A DNA stretch of 64,000 nucleotides from NCBI GenBank assembly GCA_963703045.1, contig OY969782.1:558001-622000 (forward strand). The letters are read 5' to 3'. The notes beneath the pieces are model-generated. The model was not told where the DNA came from and ran no database searches. It saw only the letters and a program-made list of their open reading frames with translations. A program made the position numbers and the translations under genes. This document shows positions 17,503-24,263 of the stretch, one piece after another (the stretch's first letter is position 1; every line of letters starts with the position of its first letter). This DNA is from Miltoncostaea sp963703045 (GTDB lineage Bacteria; Actinomycetota; Thermoleophilia; Miltoncostaeales; Miltoncostaeaceae).

Positions 17503-19854
17503 TCAGACCGGCGGGGCGGCCAGGGCGCGGGTGACCGCGGGGAGAGGAGGACGGTGCGCGTCGTCCGACTCGGGCAGACCCGCCTCCGGCGTCACGATGG
17601 CGCCCGCCGCCACCAGGCGCTCGAGGGCCCCGACGGCGTCGGGCCAGAACTGCGATCCCGCACAGCGCCGCACCTCCGCGAGGGCGTCCTCGAGCCCGAG
17701 GCGCGGCTTGTAGGAGCGCGAGCTCACGATCACGTCCCACGAGTCCGCGAGGGCCAGCAGCCGGGCCTCCTCGGGGATCTCGTCACCCGCGAGCCCGTCG
17801 GGGTAGCCGGCGCCGTCCCAGCGCTCGTGGTGGCCGCGCACCCAGGCGGCCTGCTCGGACGAGAGCACGTCGGCGACGATGCGGGCGCCGATCTCCGCGT
17901 GGCGCGAGACCTCCTCGCGCTCGGGGCCGGTCAGGGGACCGGGCTTGAAGAGGATGGCGTCGGGGACGGCGACCTTGCCCACGTCGTGCACCAGGCCCGC
18001 CTCCCGCAGCATGGCCGCACGGTTCACCCCCCAGCCGAGCGCCGTGGCCAGGCGCACGGCGAGATCGGCCACCCGGGTGGAGTGCCGCTGCGTGTAGGGG
18101 TCCTTGGCATCGACGGCCCAGGCGAGGGCGCGCATCGCCCGCAGGCTGGGCGTCTCGGCGCGCTCCCCCTCCCGCCGCGCGAAGACCTCCTCGGCGACCG
18201 CGAACGAGTAGCCGACGGTGCGGTCGCGGCCGGACACCTTGGCCCAGTGCAGCGCGACCTCGGCCTGCCGGTAGAGGTCGGCCGCGCCCAGCGCCGCGCC
18301 CGAGGCGATGCCGACCGAGACCGTGAGCGGCCCGGCACCGGCGAACGGGATCTCCGCCAGGCCGCGCCGCAGCCGCGCTGCGGCGTCGTGGGCGTCCCGC
18401 TCCCCCGTCTCGGGCAGCAGCCAGGCGAACTCGTCGCCGCCGGTGCGCCCGAGCGAGTCGGGTGCCCGCACGTGGGCGCGCAGCCGCTCGGCCATCTCGC
18501 CGAGCACCCGGTCGCCGGCCCGCGAGCCCCCCGCGTCGTTCACGTGGCGGAAGCCGTGAACGTCGATCAGCACCAGCGAGACCGGTCGTCCGTAGCGCCG
18601 TGCCCGCTCGACCTCGCGGCCCATGATGTCCGAGAAGCCCTGGGCGTCGGGGAGCCCCGTGACGGCGTCGGCGCCCGCGCGTCGCGATCGCACGATGCGC
18701 TCGCGGTCCGACGCGATCGCCGCGGCCGCGGCGTCGGCGAGGGTCTCGAGCACCTCGTCCATGCCCCCCGGCACGGGTGCCCCGGCGGCCGGACCGGCCG
18801 CGACCGTCCCCCAGATCTCGGTCCCGAGGCGGATCGGCGCCTCGAGCGACATCAGGCCCGGCGGCACGGGGGCGCCGCGCGTCAGACCCGGGGACGATGC
18901 GACGACGAGCGGGACGCCCGCGGGACGGCGGCGGGCGATCGCGCCCGCGCCGCCGAGCACCGCGATCTCGATGGCGATCCGGTCGAGGATGGTCTCGGCG
19001 CCGACCCCGGCGCCCGCGAGGGCGGACACCCTGCGCAGCGCGGCGCGCACGCGCTCGGCGCGCACCCGGGTGCTGACGTCCTTGACCGTGACCACGTGGG
19101 CGCCGATCCGGCCGTCGGCGCCCCGGACCGGAGCCGCGCCGACGATCGCCGGGAACCGGCTGCCGTCGCGGCGGGGCAGCACCACGTCGCGCTCACCGGT
19201 GGCGCCGTGCGACGACTCCTCGAGGACCGCGGCCAGGCGGGGGCGCTCCTCCTCCGGCCAGTCCGGGAAGAGCGAGCGGCGACCGACGAGATCGTCGCGA
19301 TCCACGCCGGTCATGGCGCAGAAGACCTCGTTGACCTCGATCACGGTGTGGTCGGGGCCGAGGATGACGAGACCGTCCGGCAGGGCCGCCAGCACGGTCG
19401 CGAGGCGGTCGCGCTCGCCGAGGGCATCGCTCAGCGCCCCGCGGGCTCCACGGCGCTCGGCCGCCGCGCGGGCGGCCACCTGGAGACGCGCGCTCAGGTC
19501 GGCCGGTCGCACGGGACGCGCGAGGCAGTCGTCCGCGCCGGCGGCGATCGCGTCGCGCGCGTGGTGGTCGGCGCCCGCGTCGACGAGCGCGACGAGCCGG
19601 GGCACGCCACCGCCCGCCGCGCGGTGGGCGAGCAGGTCGGGCCAGAGCGGCTCGAGGCGGGGCCAGTCCGCGATCACGATCCGCACGGGCGGGAGCCCCC
19701 GGGCCCGGACCGATCCGGCGTCGCCCGCGCTCACGTCGGCCCGCCAGCCCTCCCGCTCGAGCATGTCGCGCACGGACGACCGCGATGTGCGGTCGCCGTC
19801 GAGCAGCAGCGCGCGGGGAGCGCGCGCCGCGACCTGGTCGCGTGAGGCCGGCAT
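17503..19854 (-). CDS. REC-like, PAS, GAF, GGDEF, HD-GYP c-di-GMP protein
   Basis: This intact 783-residue protein shows the full domain series. A receiver-like domain (about residues 12-130) lacks the usual DD and phospho-Asp arrangement. It is followed by PAS (about 148-270), GAF (about 285-400), GGDEF with TGGDEF and an RAPD inhibitory site (about 410-560), and HD-GYP with HDVGK and HHERWDGAGYPDGL (about 585-750). It could both synthesise and hydrolyse cyclic di-GMP. ATG 19854 has AGGGAGGG immediately upstream. It serves as the reference for the broken paralogue at 8.9-10.9 kb. Confidence 0.9.
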   Translation of the reverse strand: MPASRDQVAARAPRALLLDGDRTSRSSVRDMLEREGWRADVSAGDAGSVRARGLPPVRIVIADWPRLEPLWPDLLAHRAAGGGVPRLVALVDAGADHHARDAIAAGADDCLARPVRPADLSARLQVAARAAAERRGARGALSDALGERDRLATVLAALPDGLVILGPDHTVIEVNEVFCAMTGVDRDDLVGRRSLFPDWPEEERPRLAAVLEESSHGATGERDVVLPRRDGSRFPAIVGAAPVRGADGRIGAHVVTVKDVSTRVRAERVRAALRRVSALAGAGVGAETILDRIAIEIAVLGGAGAIARRRPAGVPLVVASSPGLTRGAPVPPGLMSLEAPIRLGTEIWGTVAAGPAAGAPVPGGMDEVLETLADAAAAAIASDRERIVRSRRAGADAVTGLPDAQGFSDIMGREVERARRYGRPVSLVLIDVHGFRHVNDAGGSRAGDRVLGEMAERLRAHVRAPDSLGRTGGDEFAWLLPETGERDAHDAAARLRRGLAEIPFAGAGPLTVSVGIASGAALGAADLYRQAEVALHWAKVSGRDRTVGYSFAVAEEVFARREGERAETPSLRAMRALAWAVDAKDPYTQRHSTRVADLAVRLATALGWGVNRAAMLREAGLVHDVGKVAVPDAILFKPGPLTGPEREEVSRHAEIGARIVADVLSSEQAAWVRGHHERWDGAGYPDGLAGDEIPEEARLLALADSWDVIVSSRSYKPRLGLEDALAEVRRCAGSQFWPDAVGALERLVAAGAIVTPEAGLPESDDAHRPPLPAVTRALAAPPV

Positions 19855-19917
19855 CCCTCCCTACTGTCGGCCCCCCGCGGCCCGAGTTGACCGCGCGGAC
19901 CGGGGAGTCGAGGGCGC

Positions 19918-20082
19918 CTAGCCCTCCGCGTCGGTCGCCGAGCCCGGTCCCCCGCCGGCGCCGACCGCGCCGCGTCGCTCGTCGCGGCCGTCGAGGACCG
20001 CGCCGTAGAGCAGTAGGGCGATGGCCGCGCCGACGATCAGGGTGACGACCACGCCGATGATGAAGAGTCCGGGGGTGTTCAC
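19918..20082 (-). CDS. Small single-pass membrane protein, 54 aa (last gene of carH-linked operon)
   Basis: The 54-residue protein has one membrane helix (FIIGVVVTLIVGAAIALLLY, about residues 8-27) and a charged, glycine-rich tail. GTG 20082 overlaps the stop of the preceding gene in a GTGA junction, so translation is coupled. It is the fourth of four small overlapping genes transcribed away from the CarH-like regulator. No family was recognised. Confidence 0.6.
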   Translation of the reverse strand: MNTPGLFIIGVVVTLIVGAAIALLLYGAVLDGRDERRGAVGAGGGPGSATDAEG

Positions 20083-20315
20083 GATGCGCCGCCGCGCGGC
20101 AGCAGGAACGCGCCGAGCGAGATGATCGACGGCACCCAGATGCCGACGAATACCCCCTCGAGCTCGTTTCCGGCGAACCAGAGCGACACGGAGAGCACGA
20201 ACGAGATGAAGGCGGCGACGAGGATCAGCCCGCGGGCGAGGTCCTCCCGTCGTCGTCGGTTCGCGACGAGGTCGCGGCGGGGCGTGGAGCCGATGGTGGG
20301 CGCCTGCGGGGTCAT
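20079..20315 (-). CDS. Small two-helix membrane protein, 78 aa
   Basis: A basic N-terminus (RRDLVANRRRREDLARG) precedes two membrane helices (about residues 28-47 and 52-72) with a short loop NELEGVF between them. By the positive-inside tendency the N-terminus should face the cytoplasm. ATG 20315 overlaps the previous stop in ATGA, and its own stop overlaps the next start. It belongs to the four-gene operon opposite carH. I do not recognise the family. Confidence 0.65.
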   Translation of the reverse strand: MTPQAPTIGSTPRRDLVANRRRREDLARGLILVAAFISFVLSVSLWFAGNELEGVFVGIWVPSIISLGAFLLPRGGAS

Positions 20316-20671
20316 GTCTCTCCTTCGGGATCGGTGGGACCGCGGGTGTCGGCGGCCGCGCCGCGCAGTGCGGCGACGAGGCCGCGCGGAGTGGGTCGCG
20401 CCCGGGCGGTGCCCAGCAGCGCGCGGCCCAGGGGCGAGCGGACGGACGGGCCGAACGCCGCGAGGCGGCGCCCTCGGCCGTCATCGATGCGCAACTCCAC
20501 GCCGGTCGCGGCGAGCCGGGAGGCGACCCGCCGGGCGCCGGCCGGGCCGGGGCGCAGATGGCCCTCGACGGTCAGCACCGCGGGACCCTCCCCCGACCCG
20601 GTCAGCCGGGCGGACACCCCCGGGCCGGTGATCGTCAGATCACCGGCCAGGATGAGCTGGGCCGGTGTCAG
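20312..20671 (-). CDS. Hypothetical protein, about 119 aa, start uncertain
   Basis: The frame begins with beta-rich sequence (LILAGDLTITGPGVSARLTG, then AVLTVEGHL) followed by an arginine- and alanine-rich region with no signal or membrane segment. No ATG, GTG or TTG lies in frame near the previous stop. The best candidate is CTG 20671, which overlaps that stop (CTGA) as the other junctions in this operon do. Start selection is therefore tentative, and a small sequence error could also account for it. No family was recognised. Confidence 0.5.
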   Translation of the reverse strand: MTPAQLILAGDLTITGPGVSARLTGSGEGPAVLTVEGHLRPGPAGARRVASRLAATGVELRIDDGRGRRLAAFGPSVRSPLGRALLGTARARPTPRGLVAALRGAAADTRGPTDPEGET

Positions 20672-20865
20672 GAGGCCGGCTCGCTGGTGCGGATGCTCAT
20701 GGTGCCGTTGAGCTTCCAGGTCGCACGGGGGGCGTCGGAGCCCGTCCGGTCCGGCACCTCGACCGAGAGGTCCTCGAACTCGTACGAGATGGTGGTGCCG
20801 CGGCCGGTCAGCCGCTCGTAGAGCCCCTCGGCGAGGTCGGGCCAGGTCTTCGTCGCGTCGCTCAT
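20668..20865 (-). CDS. Hypothetical protein, 65 aa, first gene of carH-linked operon
   Basis: The 65-residue soluble protein has a short N-terminal helix (TWPDLAEGLYERLTG) followed by predicted beta strands (TTISYEFEDLSVEVP and ATWKLNGTMSIRT). ATG 20865 has a strong GGAGG ribosome site. It is the first gene behind a predicted promoter (-35 TGGACA, 17 bp, -10 TAGGTT) that is overlaid by repeats resembling a CarH operator. I could not assign a family. Confidence 0.65.
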   Translation of the reverse strand: MSDATKTWPDLAEGLYERLTGRGTTISYEFEDLSVEVPDRTGSDAPRATWKLNGTMSIRTSEPAS

Positions 20866-20881
20866 GTCGCCTCCGATTGAG

Positions 20882-20914
20882 TGGAACAGAAGTTGGACAG
20901 AACCTAGACAGAAG
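20882..20914 (+). promoter_or_regulatory. Predicted CarH-type operator: three 11-bp direct repeats
   Basis: ACAGAA occurs at 20886, 20897 and 20908, exactly 11 bases apart, in units starting 20882, 20893 and 20904. The second and third units fit TnnACA; the first has G in place of T. CarH tetramers are known to bind head-to-tail on 11-bp direct repeats of this kind. The repeats cover the -10 and start region of the leftward operon, as expected for a repressor. Assignment to the adjacent regulator is inference. Confidence 0.6.
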
Positions 20915-20929
20915 GTGGGCGGTTGTCCA
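20901..20929 (-). promoter_or_regulatory. Predicted promoter of the four-gene small-protein operon
   Basis: On the minus strand, TGGACA (20929-20924) and TAGGTT (20906-20901) are separated by 17 bases, a good sigma-70-type match. The transcription start would be near 20894, giving a leader of about 30 bases with a GGAGG ribosome site before ATG 20865. Confidence 0.5.
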
Positions 20930-20988
20930 GCCCCGGGACGAAATTCCTTTCGTGGGAGCATCACCGAGGAGGTGCACATAGGTCAACC

Positions 20989-21017
20989 TCGACAAATCTG
21001 TTCAGATTCCGCATACT
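20989..21017 (+). promoter_or_regulatory. Predicted carH promoter with palindrome in spacer
   Basis: TCGACA (20989-20994) and CATACT (21012-21017) are 17 bases apart. The -10 ends 6 bases before ATG 21024, so the carH-like mRNA should be leaderless. The spacer holds the perfect inverted repeat AATCTG-TT-CAGATT (20995-21008), a likely regulator site. Confidence 0.5.
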
Positions 21018-21023
21018 GCCGGG

Positions 21024-21923
21024 ATGGACCCGGATCCCCATATGCGTTTCCGTATCGGCGAGCTGGCTCGCCGCACCGGCGTGAGCGAGCCCCTGCTGCG
21101 CGCCTGGGAGCGCCGCTACGGGCTGCTGTCGCCGCAGCGCACCGCCGGGGGCTTCCGCGTGTACGGGCCCGACGACGAGAGCCGTGTGCTCGCCATGCGG
21201 GCCCGGCGGGGCGAGGGGATGTCGGCGTCGCTCGCGGCCGCGGCCGTGCTGGCGGCGTCGCCCGCCGCCGCCCCCGACGCCGGCGCGGCGCTCGCGGCGA
21301 TCCGCGAGGCCCTCGGCGGCGCGCTGGAGCGGTTCGACGAGCGCGCCGCACACGACGCCCTCGACCGGCTGTTCGGGGCGTTCAGCCTCGAGACGGCGCT
21401 CTCGGACGGGGTGCTCTGGTACCTGGGCCGCCTCGGCGAGCGCTGGGAGACGGGAGAGGTGTCGATCGCCCAGGAGCACTTCGCCACCACGATCGTGCGC
21501 GGGCGCCTGCTGGCGCTGGCCCGCAACTGGGGGGGTGACCGCGGGCCGCTGGCGCTGCTCGCCTGTCCGCCGGGCGAGCAGCACGACCTCGGGTTGATCT
21601 GCTTCGGCCTGGTGCTGCGGGAGCGCGGCTGGAGGATCGCCCTGCTCGGTCCGAACACGCCCATCGACACGATCGACGAGGCGGCCGGCCACCTGCGCCC
21701 CGACATCGTCGTGATCGCCGCGATGCAGGCGGAGTCGCTGGAGGACGCGCGGGGCGAGCTCGCGCGGCTGGCGGGCGGGCACCGGGTGGCGCTGGCCGGG
21801 CCGGGCGCCGGCGAGGCGCTCGGGCGATCCGTGGGGGCGCGCGTGCTGGTGGGCGATCCGATCCGCGCGGCGGCGGACGTGGACTCGGTGGTCGCGGTCG
21901 AGGGGACCGACCGGCGAGGTTGA
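21024..21923 (+). CDS. carH: CarH-type B12-dependent photoreceptor transcriptional regulator (MerR family)
   Basis: The 299-residue protein has a MerR-type winged helix (about residues 8-75, with IGELARRTGVS and LRAWERRYGLL), a helical B12-cap domain and a C-terminal cobalamin-binding domain. The cap domain holds the Wx9EH signature (Trp141, Glu151-His152) reported for adenosylcobalamin photoreceptors. The cobalamin loop is EQHDLG, with His187 as the expected lower axial ligand. CarH represses its target in the dark as a tetramer and is released by light. ATG 21024 fits a leaderless transcript; ATG 21042 is an alternative. It is divergent from a four-gene operon with a matching operator. Confidence 0.85.
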   Translation: MDPDPHMRFRIGELARRTGVSEPLLRAWERRYGLLSPQRTAGGFRVYGPDDESRVLAMRARRGEGMSASLAAAAVLAASPAAAPDAGAALAAIREALGGALERFDERAAHDALDRLFGAFSLETALSDGVLWYLGRLGERWETGEVSIAQEHFATTIVRGRLLALARNWGGDRGPLALLACPPGEQHDLGLICFGLVLRERGWRIALLGPNTPIDTIDEAAGHLRPDIVVIAAMQAESLEDARGELARLAGGHRVALAGPGAGEALGRSVGARVLVGDPIRAAADVDSVVAVEGTDRRG

Positions 21924-21948
21924 TGCCGTCCGGGTGGTGAGCGAACAT
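21920..21948 (+). promoter_or_regulatory. imuB promoter
   Basis: TTGATG (21920-21925) and GAACAT (21943-21948) are separated by 17 bases. The -10 lies inside the LexA box and ends 7 bases before ATG 21956, implying a leaderless transcript. The -35 overlaps the stop codon of the carH-like gene. The dnaE2 promoter has the same layout. Confidence 0.5.
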
Positions 21949-21955
21949 GTGTTCG
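21942..21955 (+). promoter_or_regulatory. LexA (SOS) box of imuB
   Basis: CGAAC-ATGT-GTTCG is a perfect 14-bp actinobacterial-type LexA operator and directly abuts the imuB start codon. An identical 14-mer precedes dnaE2 at 26234-26247. LexA bound here would cover the -10 element. Confidence 0.85.
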
Positions 21956-23140
21956 ATGATCGCGGCCGTCCACGTCCCCCGTCTCCCGCTGCTGGTCGCC
22001 CTGCTGCGCGCACGCCGCGCGCTCGACGCGCCGGTGGCGCTCGGCCCGGCACCCGGGGGGCCGCAGGTCATCGGCCTCTGCACCCCCGCGGCGGAGGCCG
22101 CCGGGGTGCGTCCCGGGCTGCGCGTGGGCGAGGCGCTCGCCCGCTGCCCGGCGCTCGAGCTGGTCGTGGCCGACCCCGACGCGGCGGCCGACGCCTCCGA
22201 GCGCATGCTGGAGCGGCTCGAGGCGGCGGGGTTCGCGGTCGAGCCCTGCGGCCTCGAGGGCGCCGCGTTCGACCTGCGCAGCACCCTGCGGATGCACGGA
22301 GGGCTGGAGGCCGCGCTGCGACGGGTCCGCGCCGCGCTGCCGGTGGGCGCGGGCGGGAGGGTGGGCGCGGCGCACGCGCTGTTCGCCGCCCGCCAGGCTG
22401 CCCGCGAGGCTGCACCCGGGCATCCGCTGGTGCTCGCCGACGACGAGGTGCCGGCCTTCCTCGCCCCCCTCCCCGCCTCCCGCCTCCCGCTCGCCCGCGA
22501 CCTGGTGACCGCGCTCGACGATCTGGGTCTGCGCACGATCGGCCAGGTGGCCGCGCTCCCTCGCGCGGCCGCGCTCGACCGGCTCGGCTTCCCGGGTCTC
22601 GAGGCATGGCGTCTCGCCCGCGGCGAGGCCGGCCGCGCACCGCGTCCCCGCGTGCCACCGTGCCCGCTGCGGGCGTCGATCGACTTCCCCGAGCCGGTGG
22701 CCGCCCTTCCGGCGCTCGAGGCCGCGGCCCGGTTGCTGCTGGGCGAGCTCGCCGGGGCGGCGCACGGCCGCGGGGCGGCCCTACGGACGCTGTCGCTGCG
22801 CGCCCGCCTGGCCGACGGCGGCTCGTGGACGCGCGACATCACGCTCCGCGAGGCGACGTCGGACCGGGCGCGACTGGCCCTCTCGGCGCTGCCGCGACTC
22901 GGCGAGATCCCGGCCCCCGTCAGCGAGCTGTGGATCGGCGGCGACGCATCGGGCGCGCTCGGCGGCCATCAGCTCACGGCGATCCCCTCGCCCGCGGAGG
23001 AGCGCCGCGCACGGGCCGGTGAGGCGGTGCGCCAGGTGCGCGCCGCGCAGGGCGACGAGGCGATGCTGCGCCTGGTCGAGATCGAGCCCTGGTCGCGGCT
23101 GCCCGAGCGCCGCTGGGCCCTGACCCCGCTCGATCCATGA
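21956..23140 (+). CDS. imuB: ImuB-like inactive Y-family polymerase subunit
   Basis: This 394-residue protein is a Y-family polymerase relative that acts as the adaptor of the SOS mutasome, bridging the DnaE2 polymerase and the beta clamp. The N-terminus VHVPRLPLLVALL lacks the catalytic aspartates of active Y polymerases, and the middle lacks the S-x-D-E motif. This fits the known inactivity of ImuB. A helix-hairpin-helix region (LGLRTIGQVAALPR) is present at about residues 180-200. ATG 21956 lies just after the LexA box; ATG 21947 inside the box is less likely. Its stop overlaps the next start in ATGA. Confidence 0.85.
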   Translation: MIAAVHVPRLPLLVALLRARRALDAPVALGPAPGGPQVIGLCTPAAEAAGVRPGLRVGEALARCPALELVVADPDAAADASERMLERLEAAGFAVEPCGLEGAAFDLRSTLRMHGGLEAALRRVRAALPVGAGGRVGAAHALFAARQAAREAAPGHPLVLADDEVPAFLAPLPASRLPLARDLVTALDDLGLRTIGQVAALPRAAALDRLGFPGLEAWRLARGEAGRAPRPRVPPCPLRASIDFPEPVAALPALEAAARLLLGELAGAAHGRGAALRTLSLRARLADGGSWTRDITLREATSDRARLALSALPRLGEIPAPVSELWIGGDASGALGGHQLTAIPSPAEERRARAGEAVRQVRAAQGDEAMLRLVEIEPWSRLPERRWALTPLDP

Positions 23141-23388
23141 CGCTGCGCGCGCTGCGCGTGCCACGGCGCGCCGGGGTGGAGGTCGATGCCGGTGGGGTCC
23201 CCCGCTCGATCGGCCTGCGCGGAGGGCATCGCGGTGTCGTCGCCGTCCGCGACGACTGGCTGGTGCAGGACCTCTGGTGGACCGATCGCCCGGTCGATCG
23301 CCACTACTACGAGCTGGTGGTCGATCCCGGTCGCGTCGTGCTGACCTACTGCGACCGCGTCGACGGATGCTGGTACGTCCACGGATGA
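23137..23388 (+). CDS. Small protein translationally coupled to imuB (DUF6504-like, tentative)
   Basis: The 83-residue protein is rich in tryptophan and tyrosine in its C-terminal half (DDWLVQDLWWTD, HYYELV, CWYVHG). Small proteins of this kind often sit beside actinobacterial imuB or dnaE2 genes, and the pattern resembles DUF6504 from memory. The start overlaps the imuB stop by 4 bases (ATGA), so it is produced with ImuB and is probably SOS-induced. A DNA repair role is inferred from position only. Confidence 0.65.
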   Translation: MTLRALRVPRRAGVEVDAGGVPRSIGLRGGHRGVVAVRDDWLVQDLWWTDRPVDRHYYELVVDPGRVVLTYCDRVDGCWYVHG

Positions 23389-23390
23389 CG

Positions 23391-23417
23391 CGGCGCCGGG
23401 GCAGGGCCCCGGCGCCG
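23391..23417. terminator. Bidirectional hairpin terminator
   Basis: A perfect 12-bp stem (CGGCGCCGGGGC with its complement) encloses a 3-base loop between the convergent imuB operon and the ferritin-like gene. There is no T-tract on either strand, so factor-assisted termination is possible. Confidence 0.6.
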
Positions 23418-23435
23418 ACGTCGTCCGAGCGATGC

Positions 23436-24147
23436 CTACGGGACGATGAAGCCCGTCGAACGTCACGGCGGCGAGCACCTGCTTCATGTTCGCGCGCGCG
23501 TTGAGGACCTCGTCCTTCTCGGCCGGCAGACGCGAGCCGACCATGCCACGGGCCCATGCGGCGTGCCGCGCCTCGACGGCCAGCACCTGCGCGGCGACGA
23601 GGATGAAGGCCGTCTTCTTGAGCCGGAAGCTCTGGCCGATGTAGGCGGCCACGCCGGTGTCCTCGAGGACGACGGCCGTGCGCATGAACGCGTCCGGGTT
23701 CGACGGGATGCCCTTGAAGTCGAACTTCGGCGAGGCGACGGCGTTGCTGCCGAGCGCGTTCTTCAGGAAGTCGACGTGCGCGGCCTCGTGGCCGGCGACG
23801 ATCTCGGCGAACTGCTTCGTCTCGCCGGTCAGCTTGTTGGACGCCACGGCCTCGGCGTAGAACGCCGCCTCGAGGTACTCGAGGGTGAGGGCGTAGTTCA
23901 GGATGTCCTGGTCCTGCTTGGCAGAACGCGTGTCGGCACCGATGGCCGTGCTCGTGAGGCCGCCGAGCAGCAGGCCGCCACCCACGAGGGCGCCGCCGCC
24001 GACGGCGAACTTGCGGAGGATCTGGGCGCGGGTGTCGCCATGCGAGGCGGAGTCCGCGAGAGCGGAGTCGCCGGCGACGCGGTGGGCGGCCTCGGCCACG
24101 GCACCATCGCGGTCGATCTGGGAGATATCCATAGGCAGCTCGGTCAT
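23436..24147 (-). CDS. Ferritin-like domain protein (frame broken near C-terminus)
   Basis: After an N-terminal Tat-like or anchor segment (RKFAVGGGALVGGGLLLGGL, about residues 44-63), a four-helix ferritin-like domain follows. It carries E-x-x-H-type metal positions (EYLEAAFYAE, AGHEAAHVDF, LAVEARHAAW). Homologues end shortly after a sequence like VLAAVT plus GFIVP. Here the frame passes VLAAVT and then runs on for about 150 codons antisense to imuB. Removing one T at 23459-23460 restores STGFIVP and a stop at 23436, giving about 236 residues. Family roles include stress and desiccation protection. Confidence 0.75.
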
Positions 24148-24263
24148 GTGATCGTTGTCCTCTCGTCAGGTCGCGGGCGGCGGTGCCGCCCTCGTCCGTT
24201 GTGATCGATCGGAAGTGATACTGACCAGCGCGGCGTTTGGATCAGTTCATCGTCACGACGTCG

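Noticed and set aside
17503..19854. N-terminal receiver-like domain as a phospho-acceptor response regulator
   Set aside because: The conserved acidic pair and the phosphorylated aspartate position are not recognisable, so it is described only as receiver-like.
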